Below, in pieces: positions 25,866-35,321 of a stretch of DNA of 64,000 bases. The notes beneath the pieces are model-generated. The model made no database searches, was not told where the DNA came from, and saw nothing but the letters and a program-made list of their open reading frames with translations. Position 1 is the first letter of the stretch. Each line of letters starts with the position of its first letter. The stretch comes from Caballeronia calidae (GTDB taxonomy: Bacteria; Pseudomonadota; Gammaproteobacteria; Burkholderiales; Burkholderiaceae): positions 1-64,000 of the forward strand of contig NZ_FCOX02000029.1 of the NCBI RefSeq assembly GCF_900044055.2. The letters are read 5' to 3'. A program made the translations under genes and the position numbers.

Positions 25866-27230
25866 GTGAGTAGAAGTCCTGCCGTGAACGTACAGACGTT
25901 CATCAACGAGCATCCGTTTTCGCCGTTTCAGTGGCTCATCTTCGTGATGTGCTTCGTCATCGTCCTGCTGGACGGTTTCGATACCGCCGCGATCGGCTTC
26001 ATTGCGCCTTCGCTCGTCGCCGAATGGCAGATCAGCCGTCCGGCGCTCGCGCCCGTGCTGAGCGCCGCGCTATTCGGGCTCGCCGCAGGCGCGCTGCTGT
26101 CCGGGCCGCTGTCGGACAAGCTCGGCCGCCGCGCATTGCTGCTGACGTCGGTGCTGCTCTTCGGCGTCGCGTGTCTCGCGTCGTCATTCTCCGCCGACCT
26201 CACGCAACTGACGACGCTGCGCTTCATCACGGGCGTCGGCCTCGGCGCCGCGATGCCGAACGCCGTCACGATGATGAGCGAGTTCTGCCCCGACAACCGC
26301 CGCGCGACGCTCATCAACCTGATGTTCTGCGGCTTTCCGCTGGGCGCTGCGTTCGGCGGCTTTCTCGCGGCGTGGATGATTCCGCACTTCGGCTGGCGCA
26401 GCGTGCTGCTGCTCGGCGGTATCGCGCCGCTGGTGTTGTCGGTGCTGCTGATCGCCACGATGCCGGAATCGGTGCGCTACATGGTGGCGAAGGCGAAGCC
26501 CGTCGAGAAGATTCGCGCGACGCTCGCGCGCATTTCGTCCGATGCGATGCAGGCGGGCTCGTTCTTCATGACCGAAGCCGCGCCCGCCGCGACGGGGCAA
26601 AGCGGCATGAGCGTGGTGCTGTCGCGCTCGTATATCGTCGGCTCGGTGATGCTGTGGCTTACGTACTTCATGGGCCTCGTGATCTTCTATGCGTCGATCA
26701 ACTGGATGCCGATCCTGCTCAGGGAATCCGGCCTGCCGCCGCAAAAGGCGACGCTCATCTCCGCGCTGTTCCCGCTCGGCGGCGTCGGCGCGGTGGTGTG
26801 CGGCGTGCTGATGGACAAGTTCAACGCGAACCGCATCATCGCCGCGTGCTACGCGCTCACCGCCGTGAGCGTGTATCTGATCGGCCAGGCGGCCGGTAAC
26901 GTGGGCATGCTCGTGCTCGTCGTGTTCCTCGCGGGCGTGCTGATGAACACCGCGCAATCGTCGATGCCCGCGCTCGCCGCCGCGTTCTATCCGACGCAAG
27001 GGCGCGGCACGGGCGTCGCGTGGATGCTCGGCATCGGGCGCTTCGGCGGCATCGCGGGATCGTTCCTCGTCGCGGAACTGACGCGTCTGCACTTCACCTT
27101 CGGCGGCATCTTCGCGACGATCGCGGTGGCCGGGATCGTCTCGGCGATCGCGCTGCTGATCAAGCAGGCCGCGCATCCGCAGACGGCCATGGCCAGCGAT
27201 CTCAAGGCGACGGAGCCGGTCGGGCATTGA
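25866..27230 (+). CDS. MFS transporter, aromatic acid:H+ symporter (AAHS) type
   Basis: This 454-aa protein has twelve membrane segments and the AAHS signatures LLDGFDTAAIGFIAPSL in TM1 and GPLSDKLGRR in the loop 2-3 motif. A second family block, GVLMDKFNANR, lies between TM8 and TM9. Relatives include PcaK and BenK, importing 4-hydroxybenzoate, benzoate or protocatechuate. GTG 25866 with GGGA five bases upstream starts the conserved protein; the longer frame to 25770 lacks support. No ring-cleavage genes are adjacent. A strong terminator follows. Confidence 0.85.
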   Translation: MSRSPAVNVQTFINEHPFSPFQWLIFVMCFVIVLLDGFDTAAIGFIAPSLVAEWQISRPALAPVLSAALFGLAAGALLSGPLSDKLGRRALLLTSVLLFGVACLASSFSADLTQLTTLRFITGVGLGAAMPNAVTMMSEFCPDNRRATLINLMFCGFPLGAAFGGFLAAWMIPHFGWRSVLLLGGIAPLVLSVLLIATMPESVRYMVAKAKPVEKIRATLARISSDAMQAGSFFMTEAAPAATGQSGMSVVLSRSYIVGSVMLWLTYFMGLVIFYASINWMPILLRESGLPPQKATLISALFPLGGVGAVVCGVLMDKFNANRIIAACYALTAVSVYLIGQAAGNVGMLVLVVFLAGVLMNTAQSSMPALAAAFYPTQGRGTGVAWMLGIGRFGGIAGSFLVAELTRLHFTFGGIFATIAVAGIVSAIALLIKQAAHPQTAMASDLKATEPVGH

Positions 27231-27253
27231 TTCGAGTTGTCGTGGTCGTATGA

Positions 27254-27296
27254 CGCCCCGTGTGACGATGGTCACACGGGGCGTTTTTCTTTTTTG
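27254..27296 (+). terminator. Rho-independent terminator after AAHS transporter
   Basis: A perfect 13-bp stem (CGCCCCGTGTGAC/GTCACACGGGGCG) with loop GATG is followed by TTTTTCTTTTTT. Confidence 0.92.
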
Positions 27297-27446
27297 AGCG
27301 CGCTTCCGGCGCGCCGTGCTTTTTAGGATTTTCGCCTATTTCGATTTCGATAGACGTTTGAGAATGCCCGGTTTTCTTAACCGTTGCCGGGCAGCAGATT
27401 CCGTTTGCAAGTCAGCCCGCTCGATTTACCCGAAGAGCAAGGATGA

Positions 27447-27776
27447 ACACCGGCCAACGCGAACCCGCTTGTAGATGCGCACAACGGGACTCAGCCGCCA
27501 GCCACGGGAGGCGCAGTGGTTACGCCGCCGCTGATGGTATGTTCGCCGGGCGGGCAGTGCGTGGCTACGCCGGCGATTGCAACGCCGGGAACGCCGGGGT
27601 ATGTGCCGAGTAATGCGATGTTCAATGGGGCAGCGACGATTCGCACTCACGCAATGCGGCCTCGCAGGCCATTAAACGTTGGAAAATGTTCGGTCGTTCT
27701 TAAGTGTATGAGCCGAAATTCATCAAACAGCGACAACCCCCGCCCCCTCTCGCCCACAAAAAGACCAAAAAACTGA
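27447..27776 (+). pseudogene. Possible remnant of an exoprotein C-terminus
   Basis: An open frame with no convincing start reads a Pro/Gly-rich stretch (TQPPATGGAVVTPPLMVCSP, then PGTPGYVPSNAMF) before degenerating. Such linkers remind me of C-terminal regions of large Burkholderia filamentous haemagglutinin-type exoproteins, and it lies 130 bp upstream of a TpsB transporter. It could equally be chance. The rest of 27300-27900 has AT-richer DNA and no gene I can support. Confidence 0.25.
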
Positions 27777-27904
27777 GAATCTTCCCATGCTAATAATCAG
27801 CCGAACCTGACATATTGCTGCCGCTTCGGCAGTGCAAAGGCCCGCCGCCGATTCGTCCGGCGCGTCACCCTTCGCGGCCTGTCACAAAATAATCAAAAGT
27901 GCAG

Positions 27905-29701
27905 ATGAAGTTCACCCGCCGCGACGCGGCCCTGTCGCTCGCTGTCCTGTTGTCGTTTTCCGTTCACGCGCAACAAGCCATCACACGAGCCGACGAAGCC
28001 GCGGCAGCTCGCGCCAACACCCAGCAGGACCAGCAAGTTCAACAACAGCGCGACGCCCGCCAACGCGATGCAACGATCGAAGCCCCGGCGGTTCGTTCCG
28101 ACGTCCCCGACTCCCAAGGCTTTCCGCTTCTTCCCTCCGAAAGCCCGTGTTTCCGCATCGACGATTTCGCTCTCGTCGTGCCCGCGACCTTGTCGGACAC
28201 CGCACGCGAGCAGGGCGCGTCGTCGCTGCCGCTCGATCGCTTCGCTTTCGCGCGCGAATGGCTCGAACACTACAAGGGCCAATGCGTCGGCAAGGAAGGG
28301 GTGAATGTGCTCGCCAAAGGGCTGCAGCAAGCGATTCTCAGCCGAGGCATGGTCACCACGCGCGTGCTTCTGCCGGAGCAGAATCTCGCCGCCGGCAAGC
28401 TCGAATTTGCGCTGCTGCCCGGCCTGATCCGCGATCTGCGCTTTGCCGATGCCACGACGACCGGCACCTGGAAGTCCGCGTTTCCCGCGCGCCCCGGCGA
28501 TGTGCTGAATCTGCGCGACCTCGAGCAAGGTCTCGAACAGATGAAGCGGGTCGCGAGCCAGGACGTCGACATGAAAATCGAGCCGACGAGCACGCCCGGC
28601 GAAAGCGATGTCGTCATCGACGTGAAGCGCGCGAAGCCGTGGAGCGCGGTCGCTTCGATCGACAACTCGGGCAGCCGCGCGACCGGCAAGCTGCAAGGCA
28701 ACCTGAGCGTCGGCATCGACAATCCGCTCGGACTGAACGACGTCTTCAGCGCCGGCGTGAATCAGGATCTCTATCTGTTCGACAAAAGTCTCGGCTCGCA
28801 CGGCTTCAACGGTTCCTACTCGATTCCCTGGGGCTACTGGACCGCGTCGCTCTTCGGTTATACGAACACCTACTATCAGTTGCTCGCCGGCGCGAATGAG
28901 ACCTTCGTATCGAGCGGCAATGCGCAGACAGGCGGCATCAAGCTGCAGCGCGTCCTGTCGCGCGGGCAGAACGATGTGCTCGGGAGCTACGTGCAACTGT
29001 CGAAACGCTTTGGCGCGAGCTTCATGGAGGACACGGAAATCGAACTGCAGCACCGCAACAACACCTTCCTCGAACTCGGACTCACCGATCGTCACTACTT
29101 CGGCAATGCGCAACTCGACGGCACGCTGGCTTACCGGCAAGGTATCGGCGCGTTCGGCGCGCTGCCGGACCCCACGCTCGCGCCGAATCCGAATATCGCG
29201 CAAACCGATCCGACCAAGCCATACGATCCGACCTATCGCTTTCACATGGCGGTGCTCGATCTGAACCTCTCCGTGCCGTTCGCGATCGGCAAGCAGAACT
29301 TTCGTTATGTGGGCACGGTGCACGGTCAATACACCAACGACACGCTGTACTACATCGACGACCTGAGCATCGGCAGCCGCTACACGGTGCGCGGCTTCGA
29401 CGGCGAGCAGATGCTCGCAGCCGAAAAGGGCTTCTACTGGCGCAACGAGTTGCAGGCGCCGCTCGGTCAGACCGGGCAATCGCTCTATGCGGGCATCGAC
29501 TATGGCCGCGTGTTCGGGCCCAACACCGCGTTTCTCGGGGGCACGCAGCTCGCGGGCGCGGTCATCGGCGTGCGCGGCGGCATGCCGACCAAGCTGGCCG
29601 GATTGAGCTACGACATGTTCGTCGGCACACCCATCTACAAGCCGTCCGCGCTGACGACCGCGCGCGTCACGTTCGGCTTTCAGATGATGGCGCAGTTCTG
29701 A
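27905..29701 (+). CDS. TpsB/ShlB/FhaC-family outer membrane transporter
   Basis: This 598-aa protein has a signal peptide (VLLSFSVHA), a Q/R-rich N-terminal helix region, POTRA domains at roughly residues 80-230 and a 16-strand barrel ending in phenylalanine (MMAQF), as required for BAM insertion. The L6-loop motif TVRGFDGEQ (VRGF/Y) near residue 500 is intact. TpsB proteins secrete TpsA exoproteins across the outer membrane. No intact TpsA gene is in the window. ATG 27905 is favoured over GTG 27899. A membrane-protein gene follows after 15 bp. Confidence 0.85.
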   Translation: MKFTRRDAALSLAVLLSFSVHAQQAITRADEAAAARANTQQDQQVQQQRDARQRDATIEAPAVRSDVPDSQGFPLLPSESPCFRIDDFALVVPATLSDTAREQGASSLPLDRFAFAREWLEHYKGQCVGKEGVNVLAKGLQQAILSRGMVTTRVLLPEQNLAAGKLEFALLPGLIRDLRFADATTTGTWKSAFPARPGDVLNLRDLEQGLEQMKRVASQDVDMKIEPTSTPGESDVVIDVKRAKPWSAVASIDNSGSRATGKLQGNLSVGIDNPLGLNDVFSAGVNQDLYLFDKSLGSHGFNGSYSIPWGYWTASLFGYTNTYYQLLAGANETFVSSGNAQTGGIKLQRVLSRGQNDVLGSYVQLSKRFGASFMEDTEIELQHRNNTFLELGLTDRHYFGNAQLDGTLAYRQGIGAFGALPDPTLAPNPNIAQTDPTKPYDPTYRFHMAVLDLNLSVPFAIGKQNFRYVGTVHGQYTNDTLYYIDDLSIGSRYTVRGFDGEQMLAAEKGFYWRNELQAPLGQTGQSLYAGIDYGRVFGPNTAFLGGTQLAGAVIGVRGGMPTKLAGLSYDMFVGTPIYKPSALTTARVTFGFQMMAQF

Positions 29702-29716
29702 CGGGGGCGCTGCGAG

Positions 29717-30943
29717 ATGAACGCATCGAGAAAGCAATATGTTCTGCGCTTCTGCCGGTTTTGCATCGTCCTCGTGATGCTGCTGATCTGCGCGGGCAAT
29801 ATCACCAACAGCGTGTTGTTGAAGTATGGTTTTCGCGACACCCAGCAACTCGAGCATTACGACGAGACGTTCAGCCTCATCGGCATGATGAACGGGACTG
29901 CGCCGAAACCCTATGTATATCGCTCGACGCTCGCGAAAATCGCGAAGCGTGTCGCCGATGACATCGAGCCTTCCGTGCAGCAGAAGCTCTTTCGATCGAT
30001 CAGAAAATACGACTCGCTGCGCAACGCATACTTCAGCGGCGTGCCCGACGCGCGATGGACGCCCGGCGTCGCAATCGCCTATCACCTGATGTACCTCGCG
30101 ATCGTGCTCGCGACGATCTTCATCGTATTGATCGTCTACAGGCTCGCGCGGATGCACGGCTATCGGTTCGGCGCCGCGCTGGGATTCACGGCGGCTTTCA
30201 GCTTCATCTATCCGCTCACGTTCCAGCAGGGCGGCTATTTCTACGACTTCGCCGAGATGCTCGGCGTGTTCGGCGCGATGTACTTCCTGCTGAAGCGCCG
30301 GATGGTCGTCTGCACCTTGTTCGTCGCGCTGGCGTCGTTCAACAAGGAGACCTTCTTTCTCGTTCCGGTAGCGCTGTTCTTCCTGCACGACAGGAGCATC
30401 GCGCTGCGTCCACGCATTGGCTGGCTTGCGCTGCAGCTTGCGTGCTGCCTGATCGGGCGTCAGTGCATCATGAGCGGATACGCGCACAACGCGGGCGGCT
30501 TCGTCGAAGTGCATATACTCGACAATCTGCGCTTCTGGATAAAGCCGGGTTCGTACTTCAGCTTCTACAATCTAGTTGCCAAGGGCGTTTTCACGCCGAG
30601 CCTGCAAAATCCGCTCCTCTCGCTTCCGCTCTTCGTCTTCTTCCGTGAAGCATGGAAATCGGCGTCGCCGCGTTATCGACGCTATTTCCTCGCGGCTTTC
30701 CTGCCGCTTCTTCCGCTGTATGCGTGCTTCGGTTTCGGCGACGAAGTGCGCGGGCTGTCGCTGGCGTTTCCCGCGATTCTGCTATTGGCGCTCGGCGCGG
30801 CGCCCCGCTTCTCGTCCATCTTCGAGCCGGCGCCGGATCTTCGCGAGGCGCTTCCCGCCGCTAAAGATACGCAGCCTGCTGCCGTTAAATTGCCGGCAGC
30901 TTTCGATATCGAGTCCGCGTCGCACTCGCGCGCGCAAACGTAA
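29717..30943 (+). CDS. Polytopic membrane protein of unknown function
   Basis: This 408-aa protein has a membrane segment near the N-terminus (CIVLVMLLICAGNI), a soluble stretch of about 100 residues (YDETFSLIGMMNG ... FSGVPDARWTPG), then about seven further hydrophobic segments and a polar tail. The layout resembles integral membrane glycosyltransferase-like or EpsG-like proteins, but no catalytic motif is recognised. It starts 15 bp after the TpsB stop, so it is probably co-transcribed. Function unknown. Confidence 0.7.
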   Translation: MNASRKQYVLRFCRFCIVLVMLLICAGNITNSVLLKYGFRDTQQLEHYDETFSLIGMMNGTAPKPYVYRSTLAKIAKRVADDIEPSVQQKLFRSIRKYDSLRNAYFSGVPDARWTPGVAIAYHLMYLAIVLATIFIVLIVYRLARMHGYRFGAALGFTAAFSFIYPLTFQQGGYFYDFAEMLGVFGAMYFLLKRRMVVCTLFVALASFNKETFFLVPVALFFLHDRSIALRPRIGWLALQLACCLIGRQCIMSGYAHNAGGFVEVHILDNLRFWIKPGSYFSFYNLVAKGVFTPSLQNPLLSLPLFVFFREAWKSASPRYRRYFLAAFLPLLPLYACFGFGDEVRGLSLAFPAILLLALGAAPRFSSIFEPAPDLREALPAAKDTQPAAVKLPAAFDIESASHSRAQT

Positions 30944-31013
30944 AACGGTTCACGATCGGAAGCCGCAAAGCGCGCCTGACCCGGGCGCATCCATCGGCTC
31001 TTTCAACCAGATC

Positions 31014-32552
31014 GTGAATAAACTTTCTTTCAAGACCAAGCTCATGAGCACCGTGGGCTTCGTGTGGCTCAGTCTCATTCTTCTGTGCGCGCTCAACGCG
31101 ATCTCCACGAAACACTCGCTGATGCGCAATCGTGAAGACGCGCTCGCCGAACAGGTCCAGTCGGCGACGAGCGTCGTCAGGTTCTATGTGAAGCAGGCGC
31201 AAAGCGGCGCGCTGCCCGAGGAAGAAGCGAAGAAGCTGGCCGTCGCCAGCGTGCGCGCGATCCGTTACGGCAAGAGCGGCTATCTCGGCATCCTCGATTC
31301 GAAGTTGTTCCAGATCCTGAACCCGGTGCGGCCCGATACGGAAAACAAGATCAACGATTTCGTCGACAGCACCGGCAAGCATTTCACCGCCGAAATCGTC
31401 AAGCACGGTCAGGACGGCTCGCACGTCACGACCTATCTCTATCCGAAGCCGGGCGAGCAGGAGCCGCTTCCCAAGATCACCTACGGCGACTATGTGCGCG
31501 AATGGGACTGGCACGTCTACACGGGCGCCTATATCGACGATATCGACGCCGCCTTCCACGCGATCGTGCTCAAGTCGCTGCTGCTCATCGGCGTGATCGG
31601 CGCGGCGCTCACGCTTGCGATGGCGCTCATCATTCGCGGCGTGCTGAAGAGCATCGGCGGCGATCCGCGCGATGCGGCGATCGTCTGCCAGCGCATCGCG
31701 GCCGGCGATCTCGCGCAGGTCGTGCCCGTGAAGAACGGCGACGATTCGAGCCTCATGCATTCGATGCACGCGATGCAATCGCGCCTCACGCAGACGATCG
31801 CGCAGATCAAGCTCGTCGCGGACGGCATCACGGCGGCATCGCGCGAAATCGCGGACGGTCATCACGATCTGTCATCGCGCACGGAAGAGCAGGCGGCGTC
31901 GCTGGCCGAGACGGCATCGAGCATGGAAGAGCTCACGTCGACCGTGCGTCTCAACTCCGACAACGCGGAGCAGGCGAGCGAGTTCGCGGCGAGCGCATCG
32001 TCGACGGTGGAAAGCGGCAGCGGCGTCGTGCTCGGCGTCGTCGCGACGATGGACAAGATCGCGGGCAGCTCGGAGAAGATCGTCGACATCATCGGCGTGA
32101 TCGAAGGCATCGCGTTCCAGACCAATATTCTCGCGTTGAACGCGGCCGTCGAAGCGGCGCGCGCGGGCGAGCATGGCCGCGGCTTCGCGGTGGTCGCATC
32201 GGAAGTGCGCGCGCTCGCGCAGCGTTGCGCGGCGGCGGCGAAGGATGTGAAGACGCTGATCGACGAATCCGTGACGAACGTGACGGCGGGGCAGGATCTC
32301 GCGCAGCAATCCGGCGACACGATGAAGCAGATCCTCACGTCCGTCTCGCGCGTGTCGGACATCATGAACGAGATTTCGTCGGCGTCGTCGCAGCAGACGC
32401 AGGGCATCGAGCAGGTGGGCGTCGCGATCACGCAGATGGACGCCGTCACGCAGCAGAACGCCGCGCTCGTCGAACAGGCGACCGCCGCCGCGTCCGCGCT
32501 CGCGGTCCAGGCGGAAGAACTGAAGCGCGCGGTCGCGGTGTTCAAAACCTGA
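31014..32552 (+). CDS. Methyl-accepting chemotaxis protein, sCache_2 type
   Basis: This 512-aa chemoreceptor has TM1 (FVWLSLILLCALNAI), a periplasmic single-Cache domain (RYGKSGYLGILDS ... TYGDYVREWDWHVYTGAYIDDID), TM2 (LLIGVIGAALTLAMALII), HAMP, and the conserved signalling hairpin (EGIAFQTNILALNAAVEAAR). Cache domains bind small organic acids or amino acids. GTG 31014 gives the usual short basic N-terminus before TM1; ATG 31044 is an alternative. No CheW-type pentapeptide/methylation tail is seen at the C-terminus (ends AVFKT). Confidence 0.9.
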   Translation: MNKLSFKTKLMSTVGFVWLSLILLCALNAISTKHSLMRNREDALAEQVQSATSVVRFYVKQAQSGALPEEEAKKLAVASVRAIRYGKSGYLGILDSKLFQILNPVRPDTENKINDFVDSTGKHFTAEIVKHGQDGSHVTTYLYPKPGEQEPLPKITYGDYVREWDWHVYTGAYIDDIDAAFHAIVLKSLLLIGVIGAALTLAMALIIRGVLKSIGGDPRDAAIVCQRIAAGDLAQVVPVKNGDDSSLMHSMHAMQSRLTQTIAQIKLVADGITAASREIADGHHDLSSRTEEQAASLAETASSMEELTSTVRLNSDNAEQASEFAASASSTVESGSGVVLGVVATMDKIAGSSEKIVDIIGVIEGIAFQTNILALNAAVEAARAGEHGRGFAVVASEVRALAQRCAAAAKDVKTLIDESVTNVTAGQDLAQQSGDTMKQILTSVSRVSDIMNEISSASSQQTQGIEQVGVAITQMDAVTQQNAALVEQATAAASALAVQAEELKRAVAVFKT

Positions 32553-32733
32553 ACTTTCGGACCGGGACGCAGCTTTCATCGATGACACCGGTGTCCGGCG
32601 AATCGTCAGACCGTGGCATGGGGCGTGCTGACTCGTACCGTGCGAACCGGCTGCCTCGCGCCACGCAGGCGGCCGGCAGGCAGAACCCGCCGCACGCATC
32701 GCATTTCGCCAACCGCTAATTGGAGTGTCCGAC

Positions 32734-33015
32734 ATGAAACGCTTCGCCATTTCCGCCGCTGCCGGCGCTTTCGCTCTCGTCTGTGCGTCCGCTTTCGCGC
32801 AAGACAATCCGCCGAGCTCGAACACGGGCTTGCAGGCCGGCGACAACGCGCAAACCACGACGCAGCCCGCGCAGTCGAAATCGACGCACAAGTCCACGCA
32901 TTCGAAGCAGATGCACAAGAGCCCGATGAACTCGGGCCCGTCCATGTCGCCGGGCGGCACCGCGTCGCCGAGCGGTCCGGGCGCGCCGGTCAGCGCGAGC
33001 GGCTCCGGCCAGTAA
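32734..33015 (+). CDS. Small secreted low-complexity protein
   Basis: This 93-aa protein has a clear signal peptide (MKRFAISAAAGAFALVCASA, cut before QDN). The mature part is rich in Ser, Gln, Lys, His, Pro and Gly without recognised domains. TGGAG lies 8 bp before ATG 32734. A terminator follows its stop, supporting a monocistronic gene. Function unknown; similar low-complexity periplasmic proteins are common in Burkholderia. Confidence 0.7.
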   Translation: MKRFAISAAAGAFALVCASAFAQDNPPSSNTGLQAGDNAQTTTQPAQSKSTHKSTHSKQMHKSPMNSGPSMSPGGTASPSGPGAPVSASGSGQ

Positions 33016-33032
33016 CGCACCTTGCCGTCAGC

Positions 33033-33066
33033 AACGGGACGCCCTCGCGGTGTCCCGTTTGTTTTG
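33033..33066 (+). terminator. Rho-independent terminator
   Basis: An 8-bp stem AACGGGAC/GTCCCGTT with an 11-nt loop is followed by TGTTTTG, just past the small secreted protein. Confidence 0.75.
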
Positions 33067-33097
33067 CCTTCAACGCACGAAATGCAAAGCACGAAAT

Positions 33098-34660
33098 TCA
33101 ACGCACGAAAGTGCCGAGGCCGTCGGCGTCGTAATACTCCAGCGTCACGCGGTCGCTCAGAAACGATGCCTTCGAAATCGTGCCGGGACTCGCGTTCTCG
33201 TTGACGAGCGTGAACGTGAAGATATCGCCGTCCCAGTGCGCGAGCGGCAGGGTCATCGGACGCGGTCCGATGAGAATCGCGAGCGCGCCGCCCTGATCGA
33301 CGACCTGGATCGGGCCGAAATAGTCGTTCTTGTAGGTGCCGATGTAAGTCGACAGCGCCCGCGCCGGCAGCGGCGATGCGGGCGGCTGCGCGCCGACGAG
33401 CGAGCCCGCCGGCTTCGAAAGCGGCAGCAGCGCATCGTTATAGCGCTTGAACCAGTCGTGCTGGATCGAGCCGAATTGCACGATGTCGAAGAACTGCTGA
33501 TTGAGCGTCTCCGGCACGCCGATCGGATAGCCGTTCGTCAGCGCGACGATCGCGAGATTCGTCGATGGCACCACCATGAAGTTCGTCGCCGCGCCCACGG
33601 CGAACGCGCCCGAATGGCTGTACGACGGCCGCCCTGTTTCCGTCTGTCCCACGTTGAAGCCGTAGCCGTAGAAGCCCGCAGGCCTGCCGTCGCCGGGCGG
33701 CGAGCTTTGCGCCTGCGCGCTGGTCGCGGCGGCGAGCGCGGTGGCATCGACGATGCGCCTGCCGTCGAAGACGCCCGCGCCGAGCATCATCGCGAGCCAC
33801 TTCGCCATGTCGTTCACCGAGGCGCTCACGCCGCCTGCGGGCGACTGCGCGTCGGGCATCGTGCCCATGCCCTGCACCCACTGACCGCCGCGCTTCACGT
33901 GTCCGGCCGCGCGGTTCGGTCGCGCGATGAAATCGGCATAGCGCGAGCTCGTGCTCGTCATGCCGAGCGGCTTGTAGAGCACGTTGTCGGAGAGGGTCGC
34001 CCAGTCGATGCCCGCGGCCGCCGCCACCGATTCCGCCGCCGCCGTGAGCCCGAAGTTCGTATAGAAGTACGAATGACGGAACGGATGCAGCGGCAGAAAG
34101 CGCAGGCGTTGGAGCACTTCCGTTTGCCCGTAGCCCATGTCTTCGAGCGTGTCGCCGGCGTGATCGGGCAAGCCGGACTGATGCGAATAGAGATCGCCGA
34201 TGGTCACGGCCGCGCTGACATCGGCATCGGACAGCGTGAACCACGGCAGATGCGCGCGCACGGGCGTATTCCACGCGATGCCGCCCGCGCCGACCTGATG
34301 CGCGACCACCGCCGCTCCCACCGACTTCGACACCGATGCGAGCTGAAACACGGTATCGGCATCGACCGTCTGCCCCGAGCCGACGAGCCGCGTGCCGAAG
34401 CCTTTGGCATAAACGGTCTGCGTGCCGCGCACGACTGCGACGGCCATGCCGGGCACGCCGGTGCTGCTCAGCAGGTTGCTGGCGAGGGTATCGAGCTGGG
34501 AGAGGGCGGCGTTGACTTGCGCGTCCGGCACGGGGCCGGTTTGCGATCCGCCGGATGGATTCGCTGCGTTGGAATCATCGGAATCCGAGCCGCCGCACGC
34601 GGCGATCGTGCTGCACAGCGCCGCGCCGAGAAAGCGGCGGCGTCCCTCTGAAGGTCTCAT
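33098..34660 (-). CDS. Serine hydrolase of the beta-lactamase/class C family, predicted lipoprotein
   Basis: This 520-aa protein has a lipoprotein signal (LGAALCSTIAAC, lipobox cysteine about residue 22), an S-x-x-K nucleophile motif SVSK at residues 109-112, and a YTNFGL (YxN) motif. The AmpC-like fold is followed by a C-terminal beta domain. Relatives include EstB-type esterases, D-aminopeptidases and AmpH; resistance is not implied. ATG 34660 has GGGAGACGGG upstream, better than 34684. Confidence 0.8.
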   Translation of the reverse strand: MRPSEGRRRFLGAALCSTIAACGGSDSDDSNAANPSGGSQTGPVPDAQVNAALSQLDTLASNLLSSTGVPGMAVAVVRGTQTVYAKGFGTRLVGSGQTVDADTVFQLASVSKSVGAAVVAHQVGAGGIAWNTPVRAHLPWFTLSDADVSAAVTIGDLYSHQSGLPDHAGDTLEDMGYGQTEVLQRLRFLPLHPFRHSYFYTNFGLTAAAESVAAAAGIDWATLSDNVLYKPLGMTSTSSRYADFIARPNRAAGHVKRGGQWVQGMGTMPDAQSPAGGVSASVNDMAKWLAMMLGAGVFDGRRIVDATALAAATSAQAQSSPPGDGRPAGFYGYGFNVGQTETGRPSYSHSGAFAVGAATNFMVVPSTNLAIVALTNGYPIGVPETLNQQFFDIVQFGSIQHDWFKRYNDALLPLSKPAGSLVGAQPPASPLPARALSTYIGTYKNDYFGPIQVVDQGGALAILIGPRPMTLPLAHWDGDIFTFTLVNENASPGTISKASFLSDRVTLEYYDADGLGTFVR

Positions 34661-34769
34661 TCCCGTCTCCCCGATGTCGCGCACGGCGCGCTCGACGGAT
34701 TCTATCTGGGAAACGATCCGTCAGACGCGCGTCGTGCGAACGAAAGGGAAGCGGATATCGCGGGCCGTG

Positions 34770-35204
34770 TTACTTCGCGAACAGCGACGACATATCGGCG
34801 AATGCCTTGATCTCGACGGCATTGCCCGACGGATCGAGGAAGAACATCGTCGCCTGCTCGCCGACTTCGCCCTTGAAGCGGATATGCGGCTCGATGATGA
34901 AGCGCGTGCCCGCGGCGCGCGGCTTCTCCGCGAGTTCTTCCCATTGCGGAATGGACAGCACGACGCCGAAGTGACGCACCGGCACCGCGTCGCCGTCGAC
35001 GGCGCTCGTCGAGCGATGTCCCGCTTCCTCCGGCGCGAGATGCGCGACGATCTGATGCCCGTAGAAGTCGAAATCGACCCATGCGTCGGAGCTGCGGCCT
35101 TCCGGGCAGCCGAGCAGCTCGCCGTAGAACTCGCGCGCGGCGGCGAGGCTGTGGACAGGGAATGCGAGGTGAAACGGCGGGATGGCGTGCTGGGTCGTGC
35201 TCAT
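34770..35204 (-). CDS. VOC-family (glyoxalase/extradiol-like) protein
   Basis: This 144-aa protein has the beta-alpha-beta-beta-beta fold pattern of glyoxalase-like proteins: HLAFPVHSLAAAREFYGELLGCPEG, a central metal-ligand-like RHFGVVLS, and FFLDPSGNAVEIKAF with the terminal Glu ligand. The substrate is unknown. ATG 35204 begins the domain; the longer frame to 36137 is a shadow of the divergent LysR gene, which probably regulates it. Confidence 0.82.
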   Translation of the reverse strand: MSTTQHAIPPFHLAFPVHSLAAAREFYGELLGCPEGRSSDAWVDFDFYGHQIVAHLAPEEAGHRSTSAVDGDAVPVRHFGVVLSIPQWEELAEKPRAAGTRFIIEPHIRFKGEVGEQATMFFLDPSGNAVEIKAFADMSSLFAK

Positions 35205-35321
35205 GTTGACGAGTCCTTTCTTCGACGTGTGCGGGAACGAAGACCACAGTGTATTGATAAATAAATGTGTTGAAAAACGATATATTGCGGGAGTCAGCCA
35301 CAATATTTTCGATGAATCGAC

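Noticed and set aside
27893..30514. An 873-codon reverse open frame
   Set aside because: It is antisense to the TpsB gene and the membrane protein; low-complexity Arg/Glu/Ala composition shows it is a shadow.
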